A DNA stretch of 64,000 nucleotides from Botryobacter ruber (GTDB lineage Bacteria > Bacteroidota > Bacteroidia > Cytophagales > Hymenobacteraceae): contig NZ_QCZK02000037.1 in the NCBI RefSeq assembly GCF_003347595.2, positions 124,001 through 188,000 of the forward strand, read 5' to 3'. Shown here in pieces: positions 35,018 through 45,200 of the stretch (position 1 is its first letter; the number at the start of each line of letters is the position of its first letter). Under the pieces are notes generated by a model that did not search any database, was not told where the DNA came from, and was given only the letters and a program-made list of their open reading frames with translations. A program made the position numbers and the translations under genes.

Positions 35018-35248
35018 ATGGCAATCATTGTAAATCTTGATGTAATGCTGGCCCGAAGGAAGCTCTCAGTCACAGAACTCTCTGAGCGGGTAGGCATCAC
35101 GATGGCCAATATTTCTGTACTTAAGAATGGCAAGGCAAAGGCTATCCGCTTTTCAACGCTGGAGGCAATCTGCAGAGAGCTCGATTGTCAGCCTGGAGAT
35201 ATTCTGGAGTATCAGCCAGAGCATATTGAAACGGTAAATCTGCAGTGA
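35018..35248 (+). CDS. small Xre-family HTH regulator
   Basis: 76 residues, almost entirely one Cro/C1-type HTH: MLARRKLSVTELSERVGITMANISVLKNGKAKAIRFSTLEAICRELDCQPGDILEY. This is the YozG-like partner typically found behind DUF2975 genes. It probably represses or activates its own operon. Separation from the upstream gene is 2 bp. Confidence 0.9.
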   Translation: MAIIVNLDVMLARRKLSVTELSERVGITMANISVLKNGKAKAIRFSTLEAICRELDCQPGDILEYQPEHIETVNLQ

Positions 35249-35259
35249 GTTTGTCACGA

Positions 35260-35575
35260 GATTAATTTTCTCCCGCGTGTAATCATCTTCACAACTCCCT
35301 CTACATTTTCTATCTGTGGGTATAAGCCCAGCTATATCCATTCCTAGGCGCTTGGCTATAGAAGAGCGCACCTGTTCCGGATCCAATATTTCTCCCTCAA
35401 TTTCGGTGGACTTCAGCACATCCTGCGTAAGGGTCTGCAACATGGTTTCTGACCTGACAGAGAAACCAAGCCCCTCCATGCGTCCTACTATACGCCCTGT
35501 CCATACCGTACCTCGCCAAGTAGACTGGAGTGGCGACCTTTCTCCCAAGTAAAATGAGGCCTGTTAGGCTGCTGA
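35260..35575 (-). pseudogene. remnant of a Fic-family gene
   Basis: On the minus strand two frames together resemble the N-terminal DUF4172 region of Fic AMP-transferases. One frame reads PHFTWEKGRHSSLLGEVRYGQG and then stops. The next continues GRMEGLGFSVRSETMLQTLTQDVLKS, then the hallmark S/T-E-I-E-G-E-x-L-D and VRSSIAKRLGMDIAG. The inhibitory-helix-like TEIEGE is present but the catalytic HPFxxGNGR motif is absent, and the sequence degenerates after about 35300. It is a truncated, frameshifted fossil. Confidence 0.75.
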
Positions 35576-36062
35576 AATATGTGAAAGCTTATGATCGTCA
35601 ACGTATGTGGAGATTATTCCTGCTATTCTCCGCATATGTGCGGAGAATAGCAGGAATAATCTCCGCAAGCTCCATTTTCATCCTCAATTATGGTGGCCCA
35701 AATTGTCGCCACCACTTACTTTTGAAATTGATCATACTCCTATTCTTTGAGGTAGAAGTATTCTGCCACTCTGCATTCTAAAAGAACTGCTCAGTCACAA
35801 ATTATGCTAAATGAAAAGAATCCCTAGAGGAGGTGGGGAGACAGAAAATCTGATATATATGTCTTTGGGAACCGGAATGTCGGATAAAAGGCCTGAATGT
35901 CGGATAACTCCACTTATAGCACTATCAACAACTCTACTTCTCATAAGCAGACTTCTCAGCCAGTGCTATATATTAATTCGGTCTCATGCTTGGTACTGGC
36001 TCCTGATTAAAAAAAACGCTGTAGTTATTTAAATCGAATGTCACAATGAGCAAAAAGAAAGG
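35576..36062. other. intergenic region with strong hairpin
   Basis: No gene is supported. It contains the 26-bp-stem hairpin at 35609-35664 and a 13-bp direct repeat GAATGTCGGATAA at 35875-35887 and 35895-35907. The rest is AT-rich. Confidence 0.5.
35609..35664. repeat. perfect 26-bp stem hairpin
   Basis: Bases 35609-35634 and 35639-35664 are exact reverse complements around the 4-nt loop TATG. There is no T tract on either side, so it is not a standard terminator. Confidence 0.9.
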
Positions 36063-36533
36063 CTACAAGAGCCCTTCGTCTGCGAAAGAATAGTAGCTCT
36101 CGCTGGTGAGGATGATGTGGTCGAGTACGACAATGTCGAGTAGTTCCCCGCCCTGTTTTAGTTTCTTGGTTAGCTGCTGGTCTGCCGCACTTGGTTTGGT
36201 GTTGCCGGAGGGGTGGTTGTGGCTGAGGACGATGGAGCTGGCGCAGGCTTTAATGGCTGCAGCGAAGATGAGCTTTGGGTCTGCTACGGTGCCAGCTACG
36301 CCACCGGTTGATAACTCGTAAATGCCGAGCACCCGGTTAGCCCTGTTGAGCAGCATCACCTTGAACTGTTCTACAAATTCCACCTTGCCCATATCCCAGC
36401 TTTTGCGGAGTACTTCGGCACAGTCGGTGGAGCTGGTAACCTGCGGGCGCTCGGATGGTTTTATTTTGGAGCGGTAAGTCAGTTTGATTTCTGCTACTCT
36501 GTTCAATCCGGATTTTTTCGTGAGCTTTTCCAT
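36063..36533 (-). CDS. RadC-like JAB-domain protein
   Basis: 156 residues of the RadC / JAB-domain family. The JAMM metal motif is complete in LSHNHPSGNTKPSAAD (H-x-H-x7-S-x2-D). Despite the name, a DNA-repair role is not established, and such genes are frequent on mobile elements. The protein lacks the N-terminal helix-hairpin-helix part of full-length RadC, as usual for the mobile-element form. It stands alone. Confidence 0.9.
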   Translation of the reverse strand: MEKLTKKSGLNRVAEIKLTYRSKIKPSERPQVTSSTDCAEVLRKSWDMGKVEFVEQFKVMLLNRANRVLGIYELSTGGVAGTVADPKLIFAAAIKACASSIVLSHNHPSGNTKPSAADQQLTKKLKQGGELLDIVVLDHIILTSESYYSFADEGLL

Positions 36534-36898
36534 AATCTTGTTCTTTTAAGGTTTGAGGAATTGATTATGGTGCTCTCCCTGCCTGGCGGACGGACTAAGG
36601 GCAAGGTGGAGCCTGGAAAAATGGGTATCCCTCAGGGATACCCATTTTTCCAGGACTACCTTGCTCCCGTGTCCGGACGACTGGCTACCTTTGCAGCAGA
36701 ATGAATGCCTATGGATTTTTGCTTTGGTGTGGCCTTATAAATGATGTATATATTGGCTTTTGAAGTTTTCCTCCCTAAGTTGTTTATCAAGTTGTTTTCC
36801 TTTGTCTCCAATCTTTACCTATATTTATTCTAAGCTGAATTCGCAGGTATATGTCAGAAATGGTTTAAACTTATATCTGTAATGTTCGTTTTTTATTA
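36534..36898. other. intergenic region around a long palindrome
   Basis: No gene. The main feature is the palindrome at 36612-36654, set in a wider imperfect inverted repeat (about 36583-36690). The right part carries the promoter region of the AbiE operon. Confidence 0.5.
36612..36654. repeat. perfect 43-bp palindrome
   Basis: Two 21-bp arms (36612-36632 and 36634-36654) are exact complements around a single C at 36633. Pairing continues imperfectly outward for about 30 bp on each side (CAAGGTGGAGCC against GGACTACCTTG and beyond), so the whole structure is about 105 bp. Confidence 0.9.
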
Positions 36899-36919
36899 TT
36901 GTTCGTTATATACGAACAA
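36899..36919. promoter_or_regulatory. dyad operator of the abiE operon
   Basis: TTGTTCG-N7-CGAACAA is a perfect 21-bp dyad ending 15 bp before the AbiEi start at 36935. Extra half-sites (TGTTCG at about 36883-36888, GCGAAC at about 36929-36934) flank it. AbiEi antitoxins are known to repress their own operons through inverted repeats. Confidence 0.65.
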
Positions 36920-36934
36920 CGTACATTTGCGAAC

Positions 36935-37930
36935 ATGGAAAAAGAAATTTTATATACAATTACCCAGAAATTAAAGGGAATACCTGGTATTGACGAGATC
37001 CATTTAAAGGAAGGTATTTTATCGAATCAACCTCTAGTGGATGGTATGCTGCAGATCAGAAGGAAAGGCTATCAACAGGATTGGCATGTGGCGGTGAAAC
37101 GGGAGCTGACGCCTGCTATGTTGCCTCAAATACTGCAAAGGCTCCAGGAGGTTAAGCCATTACTGCTTATGGCAGCTTACATAACACCGAATGCCAGACA
37201 GCTTATGCAGCAGGAAAATGTCGCATATGCGGATATGGCTGGAAATATGTATTTAGCGGATGATCAATTGTTGCTGTACATCGAGACAGGAAGGTCAGAA
37301 AAGGTTTATCAGGCGGTCAATAACAGAGCCTTTACCAAAACAGGTTTAAAGGTGGTGTACTTGTTGTTACAGCATCCGGGTTATTTGAATGAGACTTATC
37401 GATTCCTTGCCGAAAAAGCGGAAACGGGCTTGGATACCATCAATAAAGTCTTTAAGGCACTTTTGCAGGAAAAGTATATTTTACCTCTGAACAGCAAAAA
37501 GTATAAGTGGAATAAAAGAGAGCAGTTGCTTCAGGATTGGGTAAATGGATACGCCAAGAACCTCAAACCAAAGTTGCAGCAGCGCACGTTCCGGTCGCTG
37601 GAGAAGATGAAAGATTGGAAAGAGTACACGCTACCTCCTGATACCTGTTGGGGAGGGGCTAATGCCGGGGACCTGCTAACCAATAACCTGATTGCTGAGT
37701 ACTGGACGGTGTATACAAGACAGGATTATAAAACGTTGATGAAGGAACTGAAGTGGATCCCGGATCCGAACGGAAATATTCAGGTTCTGGAAAAATTCTG
37801 GGAAGAAAAGTGCGAGGAAAATCACGTGCCTCCGATAATTGCCTACGCCGATTTATTGGAAGGTGATAATCCCAGGTATATGGAAATTGCTAAAACAATA
37901 TATGAAAGATACCTCCAAAATATCATATGA
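36935..37930 (+). CDS. abiEi: AbiEi-family antitoxin
   Basis: 331 residues from ATG 36935; a TTG-started frame 12 codons longer would overlap the operator and is unlikely. The protein has the type IV antitoxin layout. An N-terminal winged-HTH-containing region includes YLNETYRFLAEKAETGLDTINKVFKALLQEKYI, where the HTH probably lies. A C-terminal domain (WGGANAGDLLTNNLIAEYWTVY) matches AbiEi-type proteins. It should repress the operon and counter the toxin without direct contact. It overlaps the abiEii gene by 29 bp. Confidence 0.85.
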   Translation: MEKEILYTITQKLKGIPGIDEIHLKEGILSNQPLVDGMLQIRRKGYQQDWHVAVKRELTPAMLPQILQRLQEVKPLLLMAAYITPNARQLMQQENVAYADMAGNMYLADDQLLLYIETGRSEKVYQAVNNRAFTKTGLKVVYLLLQHPGYLNETYRFLAEKAETGLDTINKVFKALLQEKYILPLNSKKYKWNKREQLLQDWVNGYAKNLKPKLQQRTFRSLEKMKDWKEYTLPPDTCWGGANAGDLLTNNLIAEYWTVYTRQDYKTLMKELKWIPDPNGNIQVLEKFWEEKCEENHVPPIIAYADLLEGDNPRYMEIAKTIYERYLQNII

Positions 37931-38738
37931 AGCCTTGATGGCACCGGGCCTGAAGGAAATACTGGGGCAGGTAAGTGTTACATGCAAAGCCATAGGGGTC
38001 GACTTTTTTATGGTGGGGGCTATTGCCAGAAATGTTTGGTTTGCTTCCCATGAGGAAGCTTCAAGAGGCACAAAAGATATAGACTTTGCCGTATACATAC
38101 CTGATATTAGTAAATATAATCAGTTAAGGGAAAGGCTTTTAGCAGATTACGGCTATCGGGACAGTACTGAAAATGCCTATTGCCTGTTAAGTCCAAATGG
38201 GAATCAAGTAGATCTGCTTCCTTTTGGTGAGATAGAATCAGAAGGGAAGGTGATGATACAAGGGAAAGGTCTGGTTTCGATTAACCTGGATGGGTTTAGG
38301 GAGGTGTTTGAGCAGGGATTGGAGAAAGTTAGATTGGGAGAGGAGCTGTATGCCGTATGTAATATAGCCTCGGTCATCATACTTAAGTTAGTTGCTTTTG
38401 ATGATCGTCCTGAGCACCGGCTGAAGGATTTATTAGATATAGCAGGTATTCTACAATCCTACCCGTACCTGGAGGACGAGCATATCTGGTCGAAACACTT
38501 TGATCTGTATGAGAGCGAACGATCACATGAGGATGTAGCCATGATTGGTTTAGGAAGGGAAATGCGAAAAATAGTGGAGACAAATGAGAAGCTACACGCC
38601 AGACTAAAATCGATTCTAAAAAAGGGGATTACAGGGGAGTCGCGTTTAGCAGATCATATGGTGCTGAACAGCAAAAAGGAAGGTGTTGAGCAGAAAAGGC
38701 ATGTTCTGAAAAATTTGCTGCAGGGGCTAGATTTTTGA
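37902..38738 (+). CDS. abiEii: AbiEii-family nucleotidyltransferase toxin
   Basis: 278 residues from ATG 37902, overlapping abiEi by 29 bp as expected for a coupled pair. The frame is open 21 codons further upstream. The nucleotidyltransferase core is FFMVGAIARNVW followed by TKDIDFAVY, with catalytic aspartates D59 and D61 in the D-x-D motif. LLPFGEIESEGK supplies the third acidic residue. KLVAFDDRPEHRLKDLLDI is the conserved K-x-x-A-x-x-x-R-x-x-x-K-D-x-x-D stretch of this family. AbiE pairs block phage growth by growth arrest; the cytoplasmic toxin modifies RNA in studied relatives. Confidence 0.88.
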   Translation: MKDTSKISYEALMAPGLKEILGQVSVTCKAIGVDFFMVGAIARNVWFASHEEASRGTKDIDFAVYIPDISKYNQLRERLLADYGYRDSTENAYCLLSPNGNQVDLLPFGEIESEGKVMIQGKGLVSINLDGFREVFEQGLEKVRLGEELYAVCNIASVIILKLVAFDDRPEHRLKDLLDIAGILQSYPYLEDEHIWSKHFDLYESERSHEDVAMIGLGREMRKIVETNEKLHARLKSILKKGITGESRLADHMVLNSKKEGVEQKRHVLKNLLQGLDF

Positions 38739-39662
38739 ATAAGACTTAACAGTCAACTCTAAGTATGGCGCAACCTGTTGCACCACATATTATTTTTAGA
38801 ATTTTTGTTGAAAAAAATACACAGTCGCTTTAAGCGGAATGTGCAGGATCTTTACATCAGTGGGTGAACATATAGCTCTGCAGCTTTGCTGCCGATAGTT
38901 CATCTGCAAGCATGAAAATTGCTCCAGAAGGGGATATACTCAATTCCGCTCTATACCCAACTTTTAGATGAGTGAGCGCAGATTCTTTACCTTCTTATTT
39001 AGTACTCTCACTATTTTATCGTACTCCCAGTTACGGACTTAAGGGTCGAAGGAGAGTATAATAGCATCGGGGGCGATGGCTAATTTACCTTTCCTGGAAA
39101 TTGCGGTTTTCTTTTCATTTAATTTTGATTAGTACTACTGTGTTTATTTACGGTTTGTTAGCTGTTGAATGGTAGATAGGGGCCTTGTAGAGAGGAAGTG
39201 GTTTGTACAGCTGTAATAGAAAGAATAATGTTTCTACTTGTCTTCGTGCATTAGGTGGCTAATTAGCAGCATATTGATGTAAAACTGGAAATTATCTTCT
39301 GTTTATTTTTCTATCGCTCCTTGTATTCTTCATAAAGTGTCATGCAATACATTAAAGTTTGCTGTTGTTTAGTATTTGTCCGACAAGCAGTTTTCACCTG
39401 CAACCTATTTTAGGTTTATAGAAAAAAAATAATTTTAATTGGTCTTTATTTAATAACTATATTAAAATATTTAAGTATATAATTTGGTAAATTATACTTT
39501 TTGATGCAGCTTTAGGCAAAATAATATTCACACACTGATTTGTAATGTGGTTTTTGCTGCTACCACACTTATCGTCACATATAAATGTGTATTCGCTATG
39601 TCTGATTCAATGGAAACCTCCCCGTCTGTATGCTTCCTCTAAAGCTTTAAATAGTATATTTT
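38739..39662. other. AT-rich intergenic region before surface genes
   Basis: I see no gene. The left half carries short broken frames on the minus strand that may be a decayed coding remnant, but nothing recognisable. The right half, about 39420-39560, is very AT-rich and leads into the first cohesin-protein gene, so it probably holds its promoter. Confidence 0.45.
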
Positions 39663-41822
39663 ATGGCTAAATGTATCATACATTATTCTTTGGCTGTTAT
39701 TGTGATGCTAGTAGTCGTATTGCAGGCATTCGGAGGAGAAAACGTAGCGTTAACTGAAAGTGGTAAGGGTGTTGAAGCTGCTTTTGCAAGAACAGCAGTT
39801 ACCGGAGGAATAATGCTTTCTGCCGGTTCGGTATCGGGTCTGCCGGGCACAGAGGTTGTCGTGCCTGTTCGGGTAGGAGGTTTTGAAAGCATCATCACAT
39901 GCCAGGGGACTATCGCCTTTGATGCCAGCGTTGCAAGCTTTGTCGGGATGGAACAGTTTGGTTTACCTGGAATGGGTAATCATAGTTTTGGAACGACACA
40001 GGCAGGAAGTGGTACTATTATTTTTTCCTGGGACGATGCATCCCTGGAGGGAAAGACGCTCGTGGAAGGTGCTATTATCTTTGCCATTCGCTTTAAAGTG
40101 ACAAATGAGCCAGGCCTAAGCAGCGGGGTAAGCTTTGTGAATAGTCCTGCTCCAATGGAGTTTGTGGATAAAAATTTTGCAGCTGTCCCGCTGACCCTGG
40201 AATCAGGGGAAGTGCAGGTGCCGGAAGCAAACGAGTTTTACAACAAGAGCGGAGTCGAGTTGTCATTGCTCTCCAGTTGGGGAACGAGCCGGGATGGCAG
40301 CGGTACTCAACCTATTAACTTCACTGATCCCAATACGAGGTTTAACATCATCAATTATACGGCCGAAGAAACCCTCAGGTTGAGCGACAATTGGTTAGTA
40401 GCCGGAGCGTCCTCGAGAGTGGTGTTAGGCGATAATTCAATTCCTGTAACACTGGAAATAACGGATGGTAAGTCACTTACGGCGGGTGTACTTGATCTGT
40501 CGGATAATGCTACGTTGTTAGTTAATGCCCCGGGATTACCTGTCTTTGGTCAGTTGAGCCTGCAGAGTACTGTTATTATTGGACCAGACGGACCGGAATC
40601 CATCGATCAGAATGCTGAATTTGGAAAGTTGATTCTCGAGAATAACTTAACCAGGAACAGGAGCAGGATAAGCAAAAGTGTTAAAATCAAAGGCCAGCTG
40701 GAATTAAAGGAGGGTGTCAAACTGGAATTGGGGGATAGTGACCTTGAATTGGGTTATGAAGCGGCACTCATTAGCAGTACAGCAAGCAGCTATGTGGTAG
40801 TAAATGGCAAAGGCCGTCTGCGCAAAGGCATCAAAGCCGGTAACGGAACTACCTTACCCGTTGGTAACACAACCTTTAACCCGGTAAAAATTGAACTTGC
40901 AGCCGGCTCACAGGATGACATCTTCAGCATCAGTATTCTGGATGGGGTGTATGGGTTTTATACGGACGATGCTCCTGAAACATCTTCTGCGCTTACCGGT
41001 AAAATGGTGAACAAGACCTGGCTGATTAGTGAAGACGAAGAAGGCGGATCAGATATTTCCCTTACCCTTTCCTGGAGTGAAGCAGATGAACTGCAGGGTT
41101 TTGATGCCACTTCATGCCATATCAAGCACTACCATAACGGCGTCTGGGACAAAGCTGAACATCAAACAGCCGAAGTGTCCGGCACGACCTTCTCCGTATC
41201 CCGTTCCGGTATCACCTCTTTCTCGCCCTTTTCCGTGTCTTCCGAGGAGATAATCGATTTGGCACCGTTGCCGGTAGAACTGCTGCACTTTACGGCCACG
41301 GCAATTGCCAACACCGCTGTTAAATTGAGTTGGGCTACTGCCACGGAAAGAAACAATGACTTCTTTGCCCTGGAAAGAAGCGCCGATGGCAGCGAATTTA
41401 CTGAAATTGCCCATGTAAGCGGTGCCGGCACTACCTCCATCCGAAACGACTACAGCTTTACCGACTTTTATCCCCTGGCCGGCACCTCTTATTATCGTCT
41501 GCGTCAGGTGGACCATGATGGTTCTTTTGAATACCTGCCTGTCATCTCTTTTTCCGTCCTCAGGGAGCAAGCGCTGCTGTTGAGCCTCTATCCGAACCCG
41601 GCTTCAGGCAGCTTTGTGCATGTGCAGGTGCAGGGCCTGACTCAAAATGAAGAAGCTCAACTATCGATAACGGATATGTCCGGCAAACAAGTGTTGTCAC
41701 GGCGTCAGTCAGCAGGGGCGTCCTCTGTGGTCTCAACAGGTGATTTAAAGCCCGGTACTTATCAGGTAACTATAGTTAGCAAGGCCGGTTCACAAACGAA
41801 AAAGCTTGTAATCATCAGGTAA
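39663..41822 (+). CDS. secreted cohesin-domain protein, T9SS substrate
   Basis: 719 residues. After a signal peptide (about 1-24, ending LQAFGGE) comes a cohesin-like domain (about 50-190) with GSVSGLPGTEVVVPVRVGGF and IIFSWDDASLEGKTL. The middle (about 195-540) is a beta-rich region with no recognised family. A T9SS-associated section follows, starting LPVELLHFTATAIANTAVKLSWATATE. The C-terminal 85 residues are a type A sorting domain with LYPNPASGSFVHV and KKLVIIR. It has no dockerin. It is the first gene of the surface block, and its first 190 residues closely resemble those of the next gene. Confidence 0.87.
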   Translation: MAKCIIHYSLAVIVMLVVVLQAFGGENVALTESGKGVEAAFARTAVTGGIMLSAGSVSGLPGTEVVVPVRVGGFESIITCQGTIAFDASVASFVGMEQFGLPGMGNHSFGTTQAGSGTIIFSWDDASLEGKTLVEGAIIFAIRFKVTNEPGLSSGVSFVNSPAPMEFVDKNFAAVPLTLESGEVQVPEANEFYNKSGVELSLLSSWGTSRDGSGTQPINFTDPNTRFNIINYTAEETLRLSDNWLVAGASSRVVLGDNSIPVTLEITDGKSLTAGVLDLSDNATLLVNAPGLPVFGQLSLQSTVIIGPDGPESIDQNAEFGKLILENNLTRNRSRISKSVKIKGQLELKEGVKLELGDSDLELGYEAALISSTASSYVVVNGKGRLRKGIKAGNGTTLPVGNTTFNPVKIELAAGSQDDIFSISILDGVYGFYTDDAPETSSALTGKMVNKTWLISEDEEGGSDISLTLSWSEADELQGFDATSCHIKHYHNGVWDKAEHQTAEVSGTTFSVSRSGITSFSPFSVSSEEIIDLAPLPVELLHFTATAIANTAVKLSWATATERNNDFFALERSADGSEFTEIAHVSGAGTTSIRNDYSFTDFYPLAGTSYYRLRQVDHDGSFEYLPVISFSVLREQALLLSLYPNPASGSFVHVQVQGLTQNEEAQLSITDMSGKQVLSRRQSAGASSVVSTGDLKPGTYQVTIVSKAGSQTKKLVIIR

Positions 41823-42276
41823 GAAGGGCATGGTGCGAATGCCCGGAACAGCGCCTGGATAACTACATCGGCATTAGTTAATATCTGCTTCTGAAAAGGA
41901 ACTGGAATACTTATCAGCTTTAGACAAACAGAATGTGATATCACTAAAGCAAGTTCATGGTGCGAAGATGCGTCCCTAACGGGTTGGCTGCATATTAAAA
42001 AAGTTTATTACAGTTATACTCTGTTCTAAAAACTGATAATAGTCATTGTTTTTAAACAACAAAGCACTTGCTGAAATAAGAAAAAAACAAAGTGCCCTGA
42101 TTAATATGCATTTATATTTTTAATATCATTTTTTTAATGCAATTTTATTCAAGCTATTATTAATATATAGTAATATTGCTTCGGGTATACGGTAATGGCT
42201 GTTTCAATTACATGTGCCTGGTTACCTTATTCTATATCGCTTAACTGTACTCTTTGAAGTTTTGAATAAAAATTTT
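41823..42276. other. AT-rich gap between cohesin genes
   Basis: No gene is supported. Bases from about 42000 are extremely AT-rich, like the stretch before the previous gene, and probably contain the promoter of the next one. The 63 bases before 42277 are in frame with it but do not look like coding sequence. Confidence 0.45.
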
Positions 42277-45200
42277 ATGGCTAAACGCATCATCCAGTTT
42301 TCTTTTGTTGCAGTTGCTGTCCTGCTGGCAGTGCTGCAATCTTTCGGCGGGGATAACAACACATCTATCGGCAAGGGCAACTCTGCGACATCTGCCAAAG
42401 TAAAAGCAGCAGCAGCAGCTGTCGTACTATCTGCCGACTCAGTAGCGGGATTGCCGGGCACAGAGGTGGTCGTGCCTGTCCGGGTACAAGGCTTTTACAA
42501 CATCATTACAAGCCAGGGTAGTGTAGCATTTGATGCCAGTGTCGTAAGTTTTGTCGGGGTGGAACAGTATGGACTGCCGGGAATGGAAAGCACCAATTTT
42601 GGCACGACACAGGTAGACAATGGTACCCTCATTTTTTCCTGGGACGATGCCACGCTGGCGGGTAAAACACTGGCAGACGAGGCTGTTTTGTTTGCAATAC
42701 GCTTTAGAGTGACGGGATCCTTAGGGACAAGCAGTAACGTAAGTTTTGTTAGCAGTCCTACTCCGCTGGAGTTTGTGAACAATACATTTCAGACGATGCA
42801 GTTGTTGCTAGAGCCTGGCAGAATACAGGTGCCGGCCTGCTATATCACGACAAGTGCGCTCAGCAGCAACAGTCTTTGTGCGGGCAGTAGCGTAAGTGTT
42901 TCTTTTACAAAACAGGGCACCTTTAGTCCGGACAATACTTTTTCAGCACAGCTCTCCGATGCCAGCGGTTCTTTTGCCAATGCAACGGTAATAGGTACCG
43001 GAAGTGCCAGTCCTATAGCAGCAACTATACCTACAGGTACAGCACAAGGCACCGGATACAGAATCAGGGTTGTCGCCTCTTCGCCTGCTGTAACGGGCAC
43101 AGATAATGGCAGTAACGTTGCCATCAACACACTGCCGGCAGCACCGTCCGTTACAGCTGGCGAACGTTGCGGTACGGGTACGGTCGTGCTGGCGGCCAGT
43201 GGTGCACCAGCGGGTGGAAGTTACCGCTGGTATACAGCAGCAACCGGCGGCACGGCAATTAGCGGAGCCACAGGAGCTACGTATACCACCCCAAGCCTGA
43301 GCGCCACTACCACCTACTACGCAGCTATAGTAAACAGTGCCGGTTGCGAGAGCAGCAGAACACCTGTTACAGCCACCATCAAAGCTGTACCTGCTACCCC
43401 AGTAGCTACCGCATCGCCGGTACAGGTAGGAGGTACCCTTAGCCTGAGTGCCGGCACGGTAGCCGGTGCTACCTATTCCTGGACCGGTCCCAATGGCTTT
43501 ACATCTTCCGCTCAGAATCCGACCATCGCCAATGCCTCTACTGTCAACTCCGGTACCTACCGTGTGACGGCTGTTATCAATGGTTGCAGCAGTGAGGCTG
43601 GTACTGTAAATGTAACCGTTGTGGATGTGCCCCCCATTACATTTGACGCGGACTCTGTGAGTGGCCTGGCAGGTACGGAGATATTGGTACCTATAAGAGT
43701 GAAAGGATTTACCGATATTGTGAGCGCGCAATACAGTGTGAACTGGGACGCCGGTGTGGCCGCGTTTGTGGGCGTTGAAAACTTTGGACTGACAGGACTG
43801 GCTGCAGCTAACTTTGGCGCCAGCCAGGCTGCTTCAGGCAATCTGATGTTTTCCTGGAATGATGAGAACCTGATTCCCTATACCTTACCCGACAGCAGCA
43901 TTCTGTTCAGCCTGCGCCTGAGGTTAACAGGAGGCATGGGGCAGAGCACGCCTATCACCATTTCAGGTACACCTACGCCTATTGAAGTAACAGAAAAGAA
44001 CAGCTTTATAGTACCTGTTACCAGATTGGCCGGTGCCGCCACAGTACGTACGCTGGTTAAAATCAGCGGAAAAATAAAGTCAGAGCAAGGTGAGGGGGTG
44101 CGTACTGTCGCCGTTAGTGCAACCGGTGGAGCAACACCATTGGTTTACGAAACGCAACCGGACGGTCTTTACGAGTTCGAGGTGTTGCAGAATGGCACCT
44201 ATACCATCAGTCCAACCAAAAACAACGACACGGAAGTTGCTAACGGCATCACCACACTGGATATCGCCTTGATCAGAAGACACATTCTGAATGTTACGCC
44301 ACTTGGCTCACCGTACAAACTACTGGCTGCTGATGCTGATAACTCCGGAGCCATTTCCACGATCGATATCGCTACCATCCGCAAAGTAATCCTGACCATC
44401 GATAATTTTTTTCCGGGCAAACGTCTCTGGCGTTTTGTGCCGCAAAGCCATAGCTTCAGCAATCCTGCAAATCCGTTCCCTTTCCAGGATTCGGTGCAGG
44501 TACACGCGAACGTGGTGGAGACGCTGACAGGGCAGGACTTTATTGGGGTGAAGCTGGGAGATGTGAACAACACCTGGGATGCCACTACTGCCAGACTAGG
44601 CACAGCAGGCAACCTGGTTCTGCAACTGCAGGACCAGCAGGTTGTTCCTGGAACGGAAGTGCTGGTGCCCGTGAAGGTGTATGATTTTAAAAACGTAAGC
44701 GGCTATCAGTTCACGCTGAACTGGGATCCGGAAGTGCTGGAGTACCAATCTGTAGTGGAGGCTGCTGCACAAGGCGCCTTTGGAGCTCACAGAGCAAGCG
44801 AAGGCAAGCTGACCACCACCTGGGACGATCCGGCAGGCAAGAGTCTTAGTTTAGCAGAAGGCAGTGTGGTATTCTATGTGAAGTTCAAGGCTGTTGGCGC
44901 GTTGAATACGGAAACAAAGGTGGCTGTTACTTCTGACCTTACCCGCAGCGTTGCCTACAACAATAGCTTACAGGAGCTGAACATTAAAACAACCAACGCC
45001 ACCGTGCAGCTTCGCAGTACGGCTGCTCCATTTATTGCTGGCTATGCCTTGCACCAGAATGTGCCTAATCCCTTCACCCTGGGCAGCACCAGCATCCGGT
45101 TCAGCATACCGCAGCAGGAGGAGGTAACTATCAGCATTTACAATTCCTTAGGCCAGGAGGTTCGCACCTACACTGCTACCTATGCTCCGGGAGAGCACAC

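Noticed and set aside
38760..39130. Decayed gene on the minus strand
   Set aside because: Short pieces such as KLAIAPDAIILSFDP look protein-like, but stops are frequent and no family could be recognised.
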